This document shows positions 42,681 through 51,968 of a stretch of DNA of 64,000 nt, piece by piece. Below the pieces are notes generated by a model that was not told where the DNA came from, made no database searches, and saw only the letters and a list, made by a program, of their open reading frames with translations. This DNA comes from Anaerovibrio lipolyticus LB2005. Its GTDB lineage: Bacteria > Bacillota > Negativicutes > Selenomonadales > Selenomonadaceae. The position numbers and the translations under genes were made by a program. Every line of letters begins with the position of its first letter. Position 1 is the first letter of the stretch. Where the stretch lies: positions 104,495 to 168,494 of the forward strand of contig NZ_JHYA01000007.1 of assembly GCF_000621545.1 (NCBI RefSeq). The letters are read 5' to 3'.

Positions 42681-44483
42681 GTGGCTAAAAATAAGATTAT
42701 TGTAGTAGGTGGCGGCTTATCAGGTCTGATGGCTACCCTTAAAATTTGTGAAGCTGGCGGCGAAGTAGATTTATTCTCTTACTGCCCAGTAAAGCGTTCT
42801 CACTCCCTCTGTGCACAGGGTGGTATTAATGCCTGCATGGATACCAAGGGTGAGCACGATTCCATCTATGAGCATTTCGATGACACCGTATACGGTGGTG
42901 ACTTCCTGGCTGACCAGCTGGCTGTTAAGGGCATGGTTGAGGCAGCTCCAAAGCTCATTAAGATGTTTGATCGTATGGGTGTACCTTTCACCCGTACTCC
43001 AGAAGGCGTTCTTGACCTCCGTAACTTCGGTGGCCAGAAGAACAAGCGTACTTGCTTTGCTGGTTCCACCACTGGTCAGCAGCTCCTCTATGCTCTTGAC
43101 GAGCAGGTTCGTCGCTGGGAAGTTAAGGGCGGCGTAACCAAGTACGAGTTCTGGGAATTCGTAAAGATCTTCAAGGATAAGAACGGTGTTTGCCGTGGTA
43201 TCATTGCTCAGAGCATGAACTCCATGGAAATCAAGGCTTTCAAGGCTGATGTTGTTATTCTTGCAACCGGTGGCCCTGGTCAGGTATTTGGCCGTTGCAC
43301 CGCTTCCACTATTTGTAATGGTTCTGCAGTTTCTGCAGTTTATCAGCAGGGCGCAAAGATTGCTAACCCTGAGTTCATTCAGATTCATCCAACCGCAATC
43401 CCAGGCTCTGATAAGAACCGTCTGATGTCTGAGGCTTGCCGCGGTGAGGGTGGTCGTGTATGGGTTTACAGAGATGGTAAGCCTTGGTACTTCCTTGAGG
43501 ATATGTACCCAGCTTATGGTAACCTCGTTCCTCGTGACGTAGCATCCCGTGCTATTTTCAAGGTTTGCGTTCACATGGATCTTGGTATCAACCATGACCG
43601 TCGTGTATACCTCGATCTGTCCCACATTCCTGCAGATTATCTGGAGCGCAAGCTGGGCGGTATCATCGAGATCTACACTGAGTTCGTTGGTAAGGACCCT
43701 CGTAAGGTTCCAATGGAGATTTTCCCTTCCGTTCATTACTCCATGGGCGGTATCTATGTAGATAGAAAGCATTTCACCAACATTCCTGGCCTCATGGCTT
43801 CCGGTGAGTGCGACCATCAGTATCACGGTGCAAACCGTCTTGGCGCTAACTCTCTGCTGTCCGCTGCTTACTCCGGTACCGTTTCTGGTCCAGAGGCTAT
43901 GAAGTGGGCTAAGGAGAACGTATCCAAGCTGTGCGAAATCACCGATGCTGAGATCGAGGCTGCACGCAAGGAAGTTCAGGATGAGTATGACAAGATTCGT
44001 CAGATGAACGGTCCTGAGAATGCTCATAAGCTCCATCAGGAGATGGGCGAGATCATGTACGAGTATGTATCCATCGAGCGTGATAACAACGGTTTGGATA
44101 TCTGCCTCGGCAAGCTGAAGGAAATCCTGAAGCGTTGGGAGAACATCGGCGTAACTGACCATGGTAACTGGGCTAACCAGGAGGCTATGTTCGTTCGTCA
44201 GCTCCGTAACATGATTATCTATGCTATGGCTATCACCAAGTCTGCTCGTTCCCGTGATGAGTCCCGTGGTGCACATGCAAAGATTATGCTGGATGAAAAT
44301 GGCAAGCGCATTGAGAAGGATGGCGAGTTACAGTTCTATCCTCGTAACGATGAGAAGTTCATGTTTACATCCGTTGTAAGCTTTGATGCAGCAACTGAGG
44401 AGCCAGTTGTAACTTATGAGGAGTTTGAGCACTCCCTCATTAAGGCACGTCCTCGTAACTACGCTGTTGCAAAGAAAGAGTAA
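42681..44483 (+). CDS. sdhA: Succinate dehydrogenase/fumarate reductase flavoprotein subunit
   Basis: 600 residues, GTG start at 42681 behind AAGGAGAG. FAD-binding 'IIVVGGGLSGLMATLKICEAGGEVDLFS' at the N-terminus, the covalent-FAD His and neighbours in 'KRSHSLCAQGGINACMDTKGEHDSIYEHFDDTVYGGDFLADQ', 'TGGPGQVFGRCTAS', active-site 'FIQIHPTAIPG', 'LMSEACRGEGGRVWVY', 'PRDVASRAIF', 'VHYSMGGIYVD' and 'LMASGECDHQYHGANRLGANSLLSAAYSG'. It interconverts succinate and fumarate at the membrane. Codon use is highly biased, indicating strong expression. Confidence 0.95.
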   Translation: MAKNKIIVVGGGLSGLMATLKICEAGGEVDLFSYCPVKRSHSLCAQGGINACMDTKGEHDSIYEHFDDTVYGGDFLADQLAVKGMVEAAPKLIKMFDRMGVPFTRTPEGVLDLRNFGGQKNKRTCFAGSTTGQQLLYALDEQVRRWEVKGGVTKYEFWEFVKIFKDKNGVCRGIIAQSMNSMEIKAFKADVVILATGGPGQVFGRCTASTICNGSAVSAVYQQGAKIANPEFIQIHPTAIPGSDKNRLMSEACRGEGGRVWVYRDGKPWYFLEDMYPAYGNLVPRDVASRAIFKVCVHMDLGINHDRRVYLDLSHIPADYLERKLGGIIEIYTEFVGKDPRKVPMEIFPSVHYSMGGIYVDRKHFTNIPGLMASGECDHQYHGANRLGANSLLSAAYSGTVSGPEAMKWAKENVSKLCEITDAEIEAARKEVQDEYDKIRQMNGPENAHKLHQEMGEIMYEYVSIERDNNGLDICLGKLKEILKRWENIGVTDHGNWANQEAMFVRQLRNMIIYAMAITKSARSRDESRGAHAKIMLDENGKRIEKDGELQFYPRNDEKFMFTSVVSFDAATEEPVVTYEEFEHSLIKARPRNYAVAKKE

Positions 44484-44500
44484 TAGGGGGATAAAATAGA

Positions 44501-45256
44501 ATGGCAGAACAGAAGAAAACAGTTAAGTTTATTATTGAGCGTCAGGATAGCCCTACCAGCAAGCCTTACACTCAGGAGTTCGAGATTCCATATCGTCCTG
44601 CTCTGAATGTAGTAGCTTCCCTGATGGAAATCCAGAAGAACCCTGTAACTACTGATGGCAAGAAGGTTGCTCCAGTAGTTTGGGAGTGCAACTGTCTGGA
44701 GAAGGTTTGCGGCGCTTGTATGATGGTTATTAACGGTCGTGCTCGTCAGGCTTGCTGCGCACTGATCGATGAGCTGGAGCAGCCAATTCGTCTGCAGCCA
44801 GCCAGAACATTCCCTGTAATCCGTGACCTCCTTATTGACCGTTCCGTAATGTTCGAGTCCCTCAAGCGCGTACAGGCTTGGGTTGAGGTTGATGGTTCTT
44901 GGGAAGTTAAGGATGCTCCTATTCAGAATCCTTACACTGCAACCACTGCTTATGAGATTTCTCACTGCATGACTTGCGGTTGCTGCTTGGAGGCTTGCCC
45001 TAACGTTGGTCCTCAGTCCGACTTCATTGGTGCATCTCCATCTGTACAGGCTTACTTGTTCAACCTCCATCCACTTGGAAAGTTCGACAAGGAAAAGCGT
45101 CTTGAAGCTCTTATGGGCAAGGGCGGTATTACCAGCTGCGGTAACTCCCAGAACTGCGTAGAGGTTTGCCCTAAGAACATTAAGCTGACTACTTATCTTG
45201 CACAGCTGAACCGCGATGTAAATAAGCAGGCTCTTAAGAACATTTTCAATAAGTAA
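44501..45256 (+). CDS. sdhB: Succinate dehydrogenase/fumarate reductase iron-sulfur subunit
   Basis: 251 residues. Three cluster regions are visible: [2Fe-2S] cysteines in 'WECNCLEKVCGACMMVINGRARQAC', [4Fe-4S] in 'HCMTCGCCLEACPNV', and the remaining ligands in 'CGNSQNCVEVCPKNI'. It passes electrons between the flavoprotein and the cytochrome b. Last gene of the fumarase-sdhCAB unit; a strong terminator follows. Confidence 0.95.
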   Translation: MAEQKKTVKFIIERQDSPTSKPYTQEFEIPYRPALNVVASLMEIQKNPVTTDGKKVAPVVWECNCLEKVCGACMMVINGRARQACCALIDELEQPIRLQPARTFPVIRDLLIDRSVMFESLKRVQAWVEVDGSWEVKDAPIQNPYTATTAYEISHCMTCGCCLEACPNVGPQSDFIGASPSVQAYLFNLHPLGKFDKEKRLEALMGKGGITSCGNSQNCVEVCPKNIKLTTYLAQLNRDVNKQALKNIFNK

Positions 45257-45279
45257 TTGAATATTTGTTGAATAGAAAT

Positions 45280-45318
45280 GACTGTCGTGTTGATTTCAAC
45301 GCGGCAGTCTTTTTTTTA
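45280..45318 (+). terminator. Terminator after sdhB
   Basis: GACTGTCGTGTTGA pairs with TCAACGCGGCAGTC around TTT, followed by eight Ts. Confidence 0.93.
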
Positions 45319-45386
45319 TAGAAATAAAGGTATTAATAATGTGTCTGTCGTAATAATGATAAAAGAATAAATTTGGAGGTGTTTGT

Positions 45387-46778
45387 ATGTCCTTTCTTGG
45401 AGCTTGTGTGGTACCTCATCCGCCGCTTATTTTGCCGGAGATTGGCAGGGGTGAGGAAAATAAGATATCTGATACTATAGAAGCATATAAGAGTGTAGCA
45501 GCATGGATTGTGGAAAATAATCCTAATCTGGTGATTATTACCAGTCCTCATGCAACTATGTATGCTGATTATATGCAAATTTCCTCAGGTGACTCAGCAG
45601 AGGGGGGCTTCGCTAATTTTGGACATCCTGAACTGGCCTTCCATGTTGATTACGATGAGGAATTTGTTCAGAAGGTGACAGATACCGCTGAAGAAATAAA
45701 ACTGGCTGCGGGGACTCTGGGGCGTCAGGAGAGAAACTTGGATCATGGAACAATGATTCCCCTGTATTTTCTCCAAAAGGCTGGATATAAAGGCAAGATC
45801 GTGCGGATAGGTCTTTCCGGACTTTCCAATATTCATCATTACACCTTAGGGGTTCTTCTAAGGGAAACGGCGGATATTATGAATCGCCGCATGATGATAG
45901 TGGCAAGCGGTGATTTATCCCATAAGCTAAAGGCAGATGGCCCTTATGGCTTTGCCAAGGAAGGACCAGTATTTGACCAGCGTATGGCAGATTGCTTTTC
46001 CTCAGGAGATTTTCTGGAATTGCTCACCATTCCACCCAAGCTGGCAGAAGGTGCCGCAGAATGTGGCCTGCGTTCATTTTGGATAATGGCGGGAGCCTTT
46101 GATTGCCTGGATGTGGATGCAGAGCTGCTATCATGTGAGGGCCCTTTTGGCGTTGGCTACGGCGTGGCACGATTTATTCCTAAGGGAGAAAATCTTAAAC
46201 GTAACATAGGCGAACAGGCTGTGGATAGTCATAAAAAGAAAATGGAAGAGTTAAGAAGAAAGGAAGACGATTATTTAAGGCTGGCTCGAAAAAGTCTTGA
46301 AAGCTATGTACGTTATCATAAACATATAGAAGTGCCTCAGGGCTTGCCGGAGGAAATGATTAATACCCGGGCAGGTGCTTTTGTGTCCATAAAAAAAGCA
46401 GGTCAGCTCCGGGGATGTATAGGCACAATATTGCCTGTGAGGGATAGTCTGGCATCAGAAATTATTGCTAATGCTATATCAGCCGGAACTGGTGACCCCC
46501 GTTTCCCGGCGGTAACAGAGGATGAATTGGAAGATTTGGTATATGATGTGGATGTACTGTCAGAGCCTGAGGAAATAGACAGCCCTGCTCAGCTTGATGT
46601 GAAGCGGTATGGGGTGATTGTATCAAGTGAGGATGGCTACAGGCGGGGGCTTTTATTGCCAGACCTGGACGGCGTAGATACTGTGGAGGAACAAATATCC
46701 ATTGCCCGACGCAAAGGCGGGATTTCACCAGAGGAAAAGATTAAATTACAGCGGTTTGAAGTGACGAGACACGAATAA
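45387..46778 (+). CDS. amrA: LigB-type dioxygenase-like / AMMECR1 fusion (AmmeMemoRadiSam system protein A)
   Basis: 463 residues, two domains. Residues 1 to about 265 are a LigB/Memo-type class III extradiol dioxygenase fold: '[20 protein letters not shown]', '[22 protein letters not shown]', '[16 protein letters not shown]', '[18 protein letters not shown]' and '[21 protein letters not shown]'. After a charged helix, residues about 290-460 are an AMMECR1 domain with the core '[52 protein letters not shown]' and '[39 protein letters not shown]'. In the AmmeMemoRadiSam gene set these parts go with a radical-SAM enzyme, which is not in this window. The reaction is unknown. AATTTGGAGGTG precedes the ATG. 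Confidence 0.9.
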   Translation: MSFLGACVVPHPPLILPEIGRGEENKISDTIEAYKSVAAWIVENNPNLVIITSPHATMYADYMQISSGDSAEGGFANFGHPELAFHVDYDEEFVQKVTDTAEEIKLAAGTLGRQERNLDHGTMIPLYFLQKAGYKGKIVRIGLSGLSNIHHYTLGVLLRETADIMNRRMMIVASGDLSHKLKADGPYGFAKEGPVFDQRMADCFSSGDFLELLTIPPKLAEGAAECGLRSFWIMAGAFDCLDVDAELLSCEGPFGVGYGVARFIPKGENLKRNIGEQAVDSHKKKMEELRRKEDDYLRLARKSLESYVRYHKHIEVPQGLPEEMINTRAGAFVSIKKAGQLRGCIGTILPVRDSLASEIIANAISAGTGDPRFPAVTEDELEDLVYDVDVLSEPEEIDSPAQLDVKRYGVIVSSEDGYRRGLLLPDLDGVDTVEEQISIARRKGGISPEEKIKLQRFEVTRHE

Positions 46779-46799
46779 GACTATAGCATGATAATCAAA

Positions 46800-46925
46800 G
46801 TTTTTCCGATGCCAACGGCTGCTACAACTCCCACTTTAAATGTGGCAGTTAAGCATCCGTGAGGCCCTGGGTAAAATTCGACTAAATTCAGCGGACACGT
46901 ATACTGCTGAATAAGTCTCATTTTA
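46800..46925 (+). other. Structured intergenic stretch of unknown nature
   Basis: AACT-c-CCAC (46829-46837) pairs with GTGG-c-AGTT (46845-46853) around TTTAAAT, and TTCAGC (46897-46902) pairs with GCTGAA (46916-46921). Composition is less AT-rich than a normal spacer here and no reading frame is convincing. It could be a small RNA or the remnant of a mobile or repeated element. Confidence 0.35.
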
Positions 46926-46926
46926 T

Positions 46927-46955
46927 TTGAAAAACACTGCAATATATAGTAGAAT
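46927..46955 (+). promoter_or_regulatory. Promoter of polyprenyl synthase gene
   Basis: TTGAAA (46927-46932), 17-nt spacer, TAGAAT (46950-46955). Confidence 0.68.
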
Positions 46956-46990
46956 TATTAAGGCTTAGTTTATTTGTGTGAGGGATAGAA

Positions 46991-47962
46991 TTGGCTAACA
47001 AGTTATTTGAAATAATAAAGTCAGATTTGGCTGAGCTGGAAACAGCTTTGCATGAATCTGTTGTATCTCCGGTTGCCACCATTACCGAGATTGGCAATCA
47101 TTTGATAAAGGCCGGGGGCAAGAGATTGCGCCCAGCAATGTTTTTTCTGGCTGCCCGTTGCAGCGAGAATTTCGATTTAAAAAGAGTAATGCCACTGGCT
47201 GTGGCATTGGAGCTTATACACATGGCTTCACTGGTTCATGATGATGTTTTGGACAGTGCCGCTACCCGTCGTGGTGAGGCTACTGCCAATGCCAAGTGGG
47301 GTAACCAGCTGGCTATTTTGGCAGGAGATTATCTCTTTGCGAAAGCCTTTGTGCTGGTAACGGAAAATGGCTATGGTGAGAGGGTCAACAACCAGCTTTC
47401 CCGATTGCTGGCGGACCTTTCTGCTGGTGAGCTTATTCAGAACAAGGAAATCTACAAGGCGTCCTGTGATACTGAGGAATACTATGAGCGTATTGCCATG
47501 AAGACTGCCAATTTCCTGGCTATCAGCTGTCAGCTTGGAGGCCACGTTATGGGATTGCCGGAAAAGGATGTTCAGGCCTTGTACGATTATGGATACTGTG
47601 TAGGTATGGCTTTCCAGCTTACTGATGATTTACTGGATCTCACTGGTGATTCCAAGACCATTGGTAAGCCAGCAGGCAATGATATTCTTCAGGGCATTAT
47701 TACCTTGCCGGCTATCAGAGCTTTGGAAACCTCTCCAGATAAGGATGAGCTTCTTTCCATAGTCACTAATCGCGAGATGACCAAGGATGACTTGGATAGA
47801 GCCCTGGAGATTGTAAGGGCAACTGATGGTATTGATTTTACCAAGAATAAGGTTGAGGAATATCTGGACCGAGCAAGAAATGTCCTGCCAGAGAGCATTC
47901 CTGAGGATGTGAGAGCTGCCTATGTGATGGCTGCTGATTTCATTGCAGGCAGGGAATTCTAA
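46991..47962 (+). CDS. Medium/long-chain polyprenyl diphosphate synthase
   Basis: 323 residues; TTG start behind GAGGGAT. Trans-prenyltransferase fold. First Asp-rich motif 'LVHDDVLDSAATRRGEATANAKWGNQLAILAGDYLFAKA' and second 'FQLTDDLLDLTGDSKTIGKPAGNDILQGIITLP'. 'KAGGKRLRPAMFFLAARC' binds isopentenyl diphosphate. Two small residues upstream of the first Asp motif favour a long product; this group makes hexa- to octaprenyl diphosphate for menaquinone side chains, which would serve the fumarate reductase. The chain length cannot be read with certainty. Confidence 0.9.
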   Translation: MANKLFEIIKSDLAELETALHESVVSPVATITEIGNHLIKAGGKRLRPAMFFLAARCSENFDLKRVMPLAVALELIHMASLVHDDVLDSAATRRGEATANAKWGNQLAILAGDYLFAKAFVLVTENGYGERVNNQLSRLLADLSAGELIQNKEIYKASCDTEEYYERIAMKTANFLAISCQLGGHVMGLPEKDVQALYDYGYCVGMAFQLTDDLLDLTGDSKTIGKPAGNDILQGIITLPAIRALETSPDKDELLSIVTNREMTKDDLDRALEIVRATDGIDFTKNKVEEYLDRARNVLPESIPEDVRAAYVMAADFIAGREF

Positions 47963-47992
47963 GAGAGATGTTTATTTCACGGAGGTAACGTG

Positions 47993-48199
47993 ATGTTTGG
48001 CATAGGTGTCCCAGAACTTATTATTATTCTTATCATTGGTCTTATTGTGTTTGGTCCCGGCAAGCTGCCTGAATTAGGCAGATCTCTGGGTAAAACCATA
48101 AGGGAATTCCGCAAGGTGTCAAATGGCATCATGGAGGATGAGCCAACACCGAAGGCAACAAAAAAAATGAAAAAAATAGATAGTGAGCAGGAAAAATAA
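47993..48199 (+). CDS. tatA: Sec-independent protein translocase TatA/TatE
   Basis: 68 residues; ATG 47993, 6 nt behind GGAGGT (a GTG at 47990 is too close). One N-terminal membrane helix ('[45 protein letters not shown]') with the family's [10 protein letters not shown] hinge and the amphipathic helix, then a Lys-rich tail. It forms the pore of the twin-arginine exporter. No tatC is adjacent. Confidence 0.93.
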   Translation: MFGIGVPELIIILIIGLIVFGPGKLPELGRSLGKTIREFRKVSNGIMEDEPTPKATKKMKKIDSEQEK

Positions 48200-48216
48200 A
48201 ATATGAGTTAAAAAAT

Positions 48217-48249
48217 AGGTATGATGTGTTGGCACCATACCTTTTTTTG
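48217..48249 (+). terminator. Terminator after tatA
   Basis: AGGTATGATG(T) pairs with GCACCATACCT (one A-C mismatch), followed by TTTTTTG. Confidence 0.82.
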
Positions 48250-48300
48250 TTGCTGAGGAAATATTACTAAGCTTATTAACACAGGCAGGACTGTTATACG

Positions 48301-48329
48301 TTGATAGAAATAGCGAAAAGTGATACAAT
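48301..48329 (+). promoter_or_regulatory. Promoter of polysaccharide locus
   Basis: TTGATA (48301-48306), 17-nt spacer, TACAAT (48324-48329), 70 nt before the first gene. Confidence 0.72.
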
Positions 48330-48399
48330 ATCCAAGGTTATATGTATAATGAAAGAATTGTGCGCTGATTTAAAAGTGCAGGCTGGGATGTGGTAGTAT

Positions 48400-49842
48400 T
48401 TGCAATACAATGTAAAAGGAAGAAGCTCATCAAGGCAGCATTATGCTACCATGTTGATCTTCATCATAGTAGACTATATTGCCTTGGTACTGGCTCAGGA
48501 AAGTGCTTATCAGATTAGGGCGTTGTTTCAGGGATTTTTGCCTACTGTTTTTGCATTGCCGATAAACTACCAGTTTATATATATCCCTTTGGTATTTATC
48601 TTATGCATTGCTGTACAAAGTGGTTATGAGTTCAATCGGCCTTCCCTGGATGTGAGCCAGGGAGTGTTCAAAGGACTCCTCTTTGGTATGGTTATGAGCT
48701 TAATTATACTGTTTGTAATCAACGTCAGTGGCAGGGTATCCAGACTATTTTGCTTTATATTCGTTTTCACTTCATTGGGATGGGTAGCAACTCTGAGATA
48801 TGCTGTATCCAAGTATATCAAGGGCTTGAGCTGGCTGAAGGAAGAAATAATAGTAATCGGGGCCGGCAAAACTGCTGAACGGATCAAGGCCTATTTTGAC
48901 AAGGATTTGGCCTACCGTTATGAAATAGTGGGTCTTATCGATGATAACCCTATTTCTGATGAATTGCCATCTGAGTATCCACTGCTGGGAAAGATGGATG
49001 AGACAGCCAAAATAGTGCAGGATATGGATATCTACACTGTGTTGGTATCAGCCCCTGGTATGGATAAAGACAAAATGGACCAGCTGCTGACGGATATTCG
49101 TCCTTATGTCAGGAATATCCTGTTTGCCCCAAATTTGGTGGGAACCCCCATGGGCAGTGTTCAGATACAGACCTTGTTCAGTGAACAGGTTACTTTGCTT
49201 AAGAGCTATAATAATTTGGCCAGGTTACGTAGCAAGGTACTGAAAAGGCTCTTTGACTTTTTCTTTACCCTGATATTTATGCCCTTGATAATTCCTATAC
49301 TCATTGTACTTGGAATTATTATAAAATTAGATTCCAAGGGCAGCGTTTTCTATAATGCCCAGCGATTGGGCGAGGGCGGTAAGAACTTTACCTGCTATAA
49401 GTTCCGGTCCATGTACACTGATGGAGATGAGCGGCTGAAGAAATATTTGGCCGAAAATCCAGAGGCGGCGGCAGAATGGAAGGAATTTGCCAAGCTAAGA
49501 GGCTATGACCCCCGGGTAACCAGGGCCGGTCGTTGGATGCGTAAGACCAGCCTGGACGAATTGCCACAGTTATTGAATGTGCTGGAGGGTACCATGAGTC
49601 TGGTGGGACCAAGGCCATATCTGCCAAGGGAAAAGGCAGATATGGGTGATGACGTGGAAATTATCACCATGGCGAAGCCAGGTATTACTGGCTTTTGGCA
49701 GGTAAATGGCCGCAACGATGTGTCCTTTGCTGATCGGGTGGCCATGGATGTCTGGTATGTTAAAAACTGGTCCTTGGCAAGGGATATAATGTTCCTTGCC
49801 AAGACATTTAAAATCGTTTTAGGAAAGAGCGGAGCGTATTGA
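48400..49842 (+). CDS. Undecaprenyl-phosphate sugar phosphotransferase (initiating enzyme, WbaP/CpsE type)
   Basis: 480 residues from a TTG at 48400; an ATG at 48451 is an alternative and neither has a strong ribosome site. Four N-terminal membrane helices, a Rossmann-like middle ('EEIIVIGAGKTAERIKAYF', 'IVGLIDDNP') and a further membrane segment ('FFFTLIFMPLIIPILIVLGIIIKLDSKGSVFYNAQRLGEGGKNFTCYKFRSMYTDGDERL') leading into the catalytic C-terminus 'KTSLDELPQLLNVLEGTMSLVGPRPYLPREK' and 'KPGITGFWQVNGRNDVSFADRVAMDVWYVKNWS'. It moves a hexose phosphate from UDP-sugar to undecaprenyl phosphate, the first step of repeat-unit assembly. It opens the polysaccharide locus. Confidence 0.92.
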   Translation: MQYNVKGRSSSRQHYATMLIFIIVDYIALVLAQESAYQIRALFQGFLPTVFALPINYQFIYIPLVFILCIAVQSGYEFNRPSLDVSQGVFKGLLFGMVMSLIILFVINVSGRVSRLFCFIFVFTSLGWVATLRYAVSKYIKGLSWLKEEIIVIGAGKTAERIKAYFDKDLAYRYEIVGLIDDNPISDELPSEYPLLGKMDETAKIVQDMDIYTVLVSAPGMDKDKMDQLLTDIRPYVRNILFAPNLVGTPMGSVQIQTLFSEQVTLLKSYNNLARLRSKVLKRLFDFFFTLIFMPLIIPILIVLGIIIKLDSKGSVFYNAQRLGEGGKNFTCYKFRSMYTDGDERLKKYLAENPEAAAEWKEFAKLRGYDPRVTRAGRWMRKTSLDELPQLLNVLEGTMSLVGPRPYLPREKADMGDDVEIITMAKPGITGFWQVNGRNDVSFADRVAMDVWYVKNWSLARDIMFLAKTFKIVLGKSGAY

Positions 49843-49844
49843 TT

Positions 49845-50582
49845 ATGAATAAATTATCAAAAATGATAATAACATGTATGCTGGGAGCAGCTGTGGCTGT
49901 TGGATTCCAGAGTGGCACGGCTGATGCCACACCAGTATCTGAGAATAAAGTGGTATTATCTACTGACAATAGTGTATTTAAAGTAGCTACGTTGAGACCG
50001 GAAAGAACCTTGGAGGAATACAGACTTTTTAAATATGATGTTATTAATCTTATGGCTTTAGGTCACAGTGATGGTATAGGAGTTAATGATGTTACTGTTG
50101 GTGTAGATGGTATGGCCTGTATTCCATACGTTGGCAATGTGAAGCTGGTAGGACTTACCCTCGATGAAGCCAGGGATTTGATTCATTCAAAGTTGAGTAA
50201 ATACTTTAAGATTCCTGAATTTAACGTGTACCTAAAAAGTTATGGTGTCCGGAAAGTATATGTGATGGGTAATGTTAATGTCCCGGGGATTAAGGAAATG
50301 TCGGTAGACAATATGAATGTGTATGCAGCTATTTCCAGTGCCGGTGGGGTGGATAATAGAGGCCGCTCCAAGCATGTGCAGATTATGCGCCAGATTGATG
50401 ATACCTTGTATTTCAGAGAAGTAAACATTGATGCCTTCGTGAAAAAACAGGATTTGAGCCAGAATATTGCCATTGAAGATGGAGATATTATTTATGTTCC
50501 GGATTCCGGCAAAGTAATTTGGAGCGAGGACATTGCACCTTATATTAATGTCTATGCTGTATATAGGAGCATTGTAAAATAA
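49845..50582 (+). CDS. Wza-like polysaccharide export protein
   Basis: 245 residues from ATG 49845, 8 nt behind GGAGCG; the upstream gene's stop is 2 nt before. Signal peptide up to about residue 26 (ADA/TP). Poly_export domain: 'FKYDVINLMALGHSDGIGVNDVTVGVDGMACIPYVGNVKLVGLTLDEARDLIHSKLSKYFKIPEFNVYL', then an SLBB domain 'RKVYVMGNVNVPGIKEMSVDNMNVYAAISSAGGVDNRGRSKHVQIMR' and 'IEDGDIIYVPDSG'. Wza forms the outer-membrane exit channel in diderm bacteria; there is no lipobox cysteine here and the C-terminus is shorter than in E. coli Wza. Its presence supports an outer membrane. Confidence 0.92.
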   Translation: MNKLSKMIITCMLGAAVAVGFQSGTADATPVSENKVVLSTDNSVFKVATLRPERTLEEYRLFKYDVINLMALGHSDGIGVNDVTVGVDGMACIPYVGNVKLVGLTLDEARDLIHSKLSKYFKIPEFNVYLKSYGVRKVYVMGNVNVPGIKEMSVDNMNVYAAISSAGGVDNRGRSKHVQIMRQIDDTLYFREVNIDAFVKKQDLSQNIAIEDGDIIYVPDSGKVIWSEDIAPYINVYAVYRSIVK

Positions 50583-50600
50583 TTAGAGGAGTTATACATT

Positions 50601-51965
50601 ATGAACGACAAACGCAGAGATGATGATGAAATAGAGATTGATTTAGGAAAGCTATTCGGCATCCTGTGGGACAGAAGAAAAATTGAAGGAGGCATAATAG
50701 CCACCTGCACCATTATTGCCATGATAATTTCCCTTATTATTCCACCTACCTTTGAATCAAATACTCTGGTGCAGACAAATAAGTCCAGCAAGTTGGATAT
50801 ATCTGGGGCATCAGCTGCTTTGGCAATGTTGGGGGGCGGCAGTGGTGTATCTTCAGCAACTATGAACTACATAGAAATAATGAAGTCCCGTGCTGTGTTG
50901 GAGCCTATTATGGACCAGCTGGAGGATATTACTCCGGAAGAACGGGAGAAAATGACGGCTGAAGGCTTTGCAAAGGGGCATTTGAATATCGAAAATGTCA
51001 AAGGAACTAACCTTATAAAGGTCACTGGTAAGGGACGTAGTCCTGAAGAAGCTCAGATGATTGCTGATAGTGTAGTGGAAAATTTTCTGAAGCTGATGAC
51101 GGAAATGAACCAGAACAGCCAGTCCTACATGGTGAAGTTCCTTAATGAGCGTATAGATACCGCTAAAAAGGAATCTGATGAAGCCTCCGGCAAACTGGAG
51201 CAGTTTGGTAGAGAGCACAAGGTCTATTTACCAGAAGAACAATCCAAAGCCATGGTTGAGCGGGAAGCCGTTTACAGTAAGGCTTTAAGTGAGTTTGTAG
51301 TAAAGCAGCAGGCTTCTGCTGCCCAGCTTGAAGCTGCGGGCAGTGAGCTGGGAAAACAGAATGCAAATTTATCTGCGTTTAATATTTCAGACAGCTCTGT
51401 AGTAGTAAAATTACGAGAGCAGATTGCTGATAAAGAGGTTGAAATAGTAAAGCTGGAGCAGAAATACACAGAAGAACATCCTGACCTTATAAGTGCCAGA
51501 GAGCAGCTTGTTTCATTAAAAGACAGTCTGGCCCAAGAGGTGGCTGATGCTGTGGCCGGTGGCACAGCATCTATGAATCCTACCCAGGCTGCACTGGTAC
51601 AGGCCCAGGCTCAGGCCCAGGTGGATATGGCAGTGGCCAAAGCCAGCGAAGCTGCTGTAAGAGCCCAGATGAAAGAAGCCGATGCCGACATGGCTCAGCT
51701 TTCCGAGGATGCTCTGGAATATTTGAAGCTTAAAAGAGATTCAGGAATAAAGAATGAGGTATATATCGCTCTGGTTAAGCAAAGTGAGCAGTCCAAGATT
51801 GAGGCCACCATGGAAAGCATGGATATTCAAGTTATTGATAAGGCTAACCTGCCAGTCCAGAAGAGTGCCCCTAGAAGGTCATTGATTACTCTTGGTGGTA
51901 TGGCAGTAGGCATTGTCATTTGCCTGATATATGGATTTTGGATGTATAGAAAAGAAGAATTGTAA
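50601..51965 (+). CDS. Wzz-type chain-length determinant
   Basis: 454 residues. Two membrane helices, about 33-53 and about 431-449, bracket a long periplasmic coiled coil. The N-terminal 'DEIEIDLGKLFGILWDRRKIEGG' and the 'PPTFESNTLVQTN' after TM1 are typical of Wzz; the pre-TM2 'VIDKANLPVQKSAPRRSLI' carries the Pro-rich motif. There is no Walker motif or Tyr tail, so it is not a Wzc-type kinase. It sets chain length together with the polymerase at 61242. The Ala/Gln-rich stretch at about 335-355 is of low complexity. Confidence 0.92.
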   Translation: MNDKRRDDDEIEIDLGKLFGILWDRRKIEGGIIATCTIIAMIISLIIPPTFESNTLVQTNKSSKLDISGASAALAMLGGGSGVSSATMNYIEIMKSRAVLEPIMDQLEDITPEEREKMTAEGFAKGHLNIENVKGTNLIKVTGKGRSPEEAQMIADSVVENFLKLMTEMNQNSQSYMVKFLNERIDTAKKESDEASGKLEQFGREHKVYLPEEQSKAMVEREAVYSKALSEFVVKQQASAAQLEAAGSELGKQNANLSAFNISDSSVVVKLREQIADKEVEIVKLEQKYTEEHPDLISAREQLVSLKDSLAQEVADAVAGGTASMNPTQAALVQAQAQAQVDMAVAKASEAAVRAQMKEADADMAQLSEDALEYLKLKRDSGIKNEVYIALVKQSEQSKIEATMESMDIQVIDKANLPVQKSAPRRSLITLGGMAVGIVICLIYGFWMYRKEEL

Positions 51966-51968
51966 ACA

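Noticed and set aside
42771..44276. A 501-codon minus-strand open frame opposite sdhA
   Set aside because: It lies exactly antisense to a fully recognisable flavoprotein gene; strong codon bias there leaves the opposite frame open. The protein resembles nothing and has no ribosome site.
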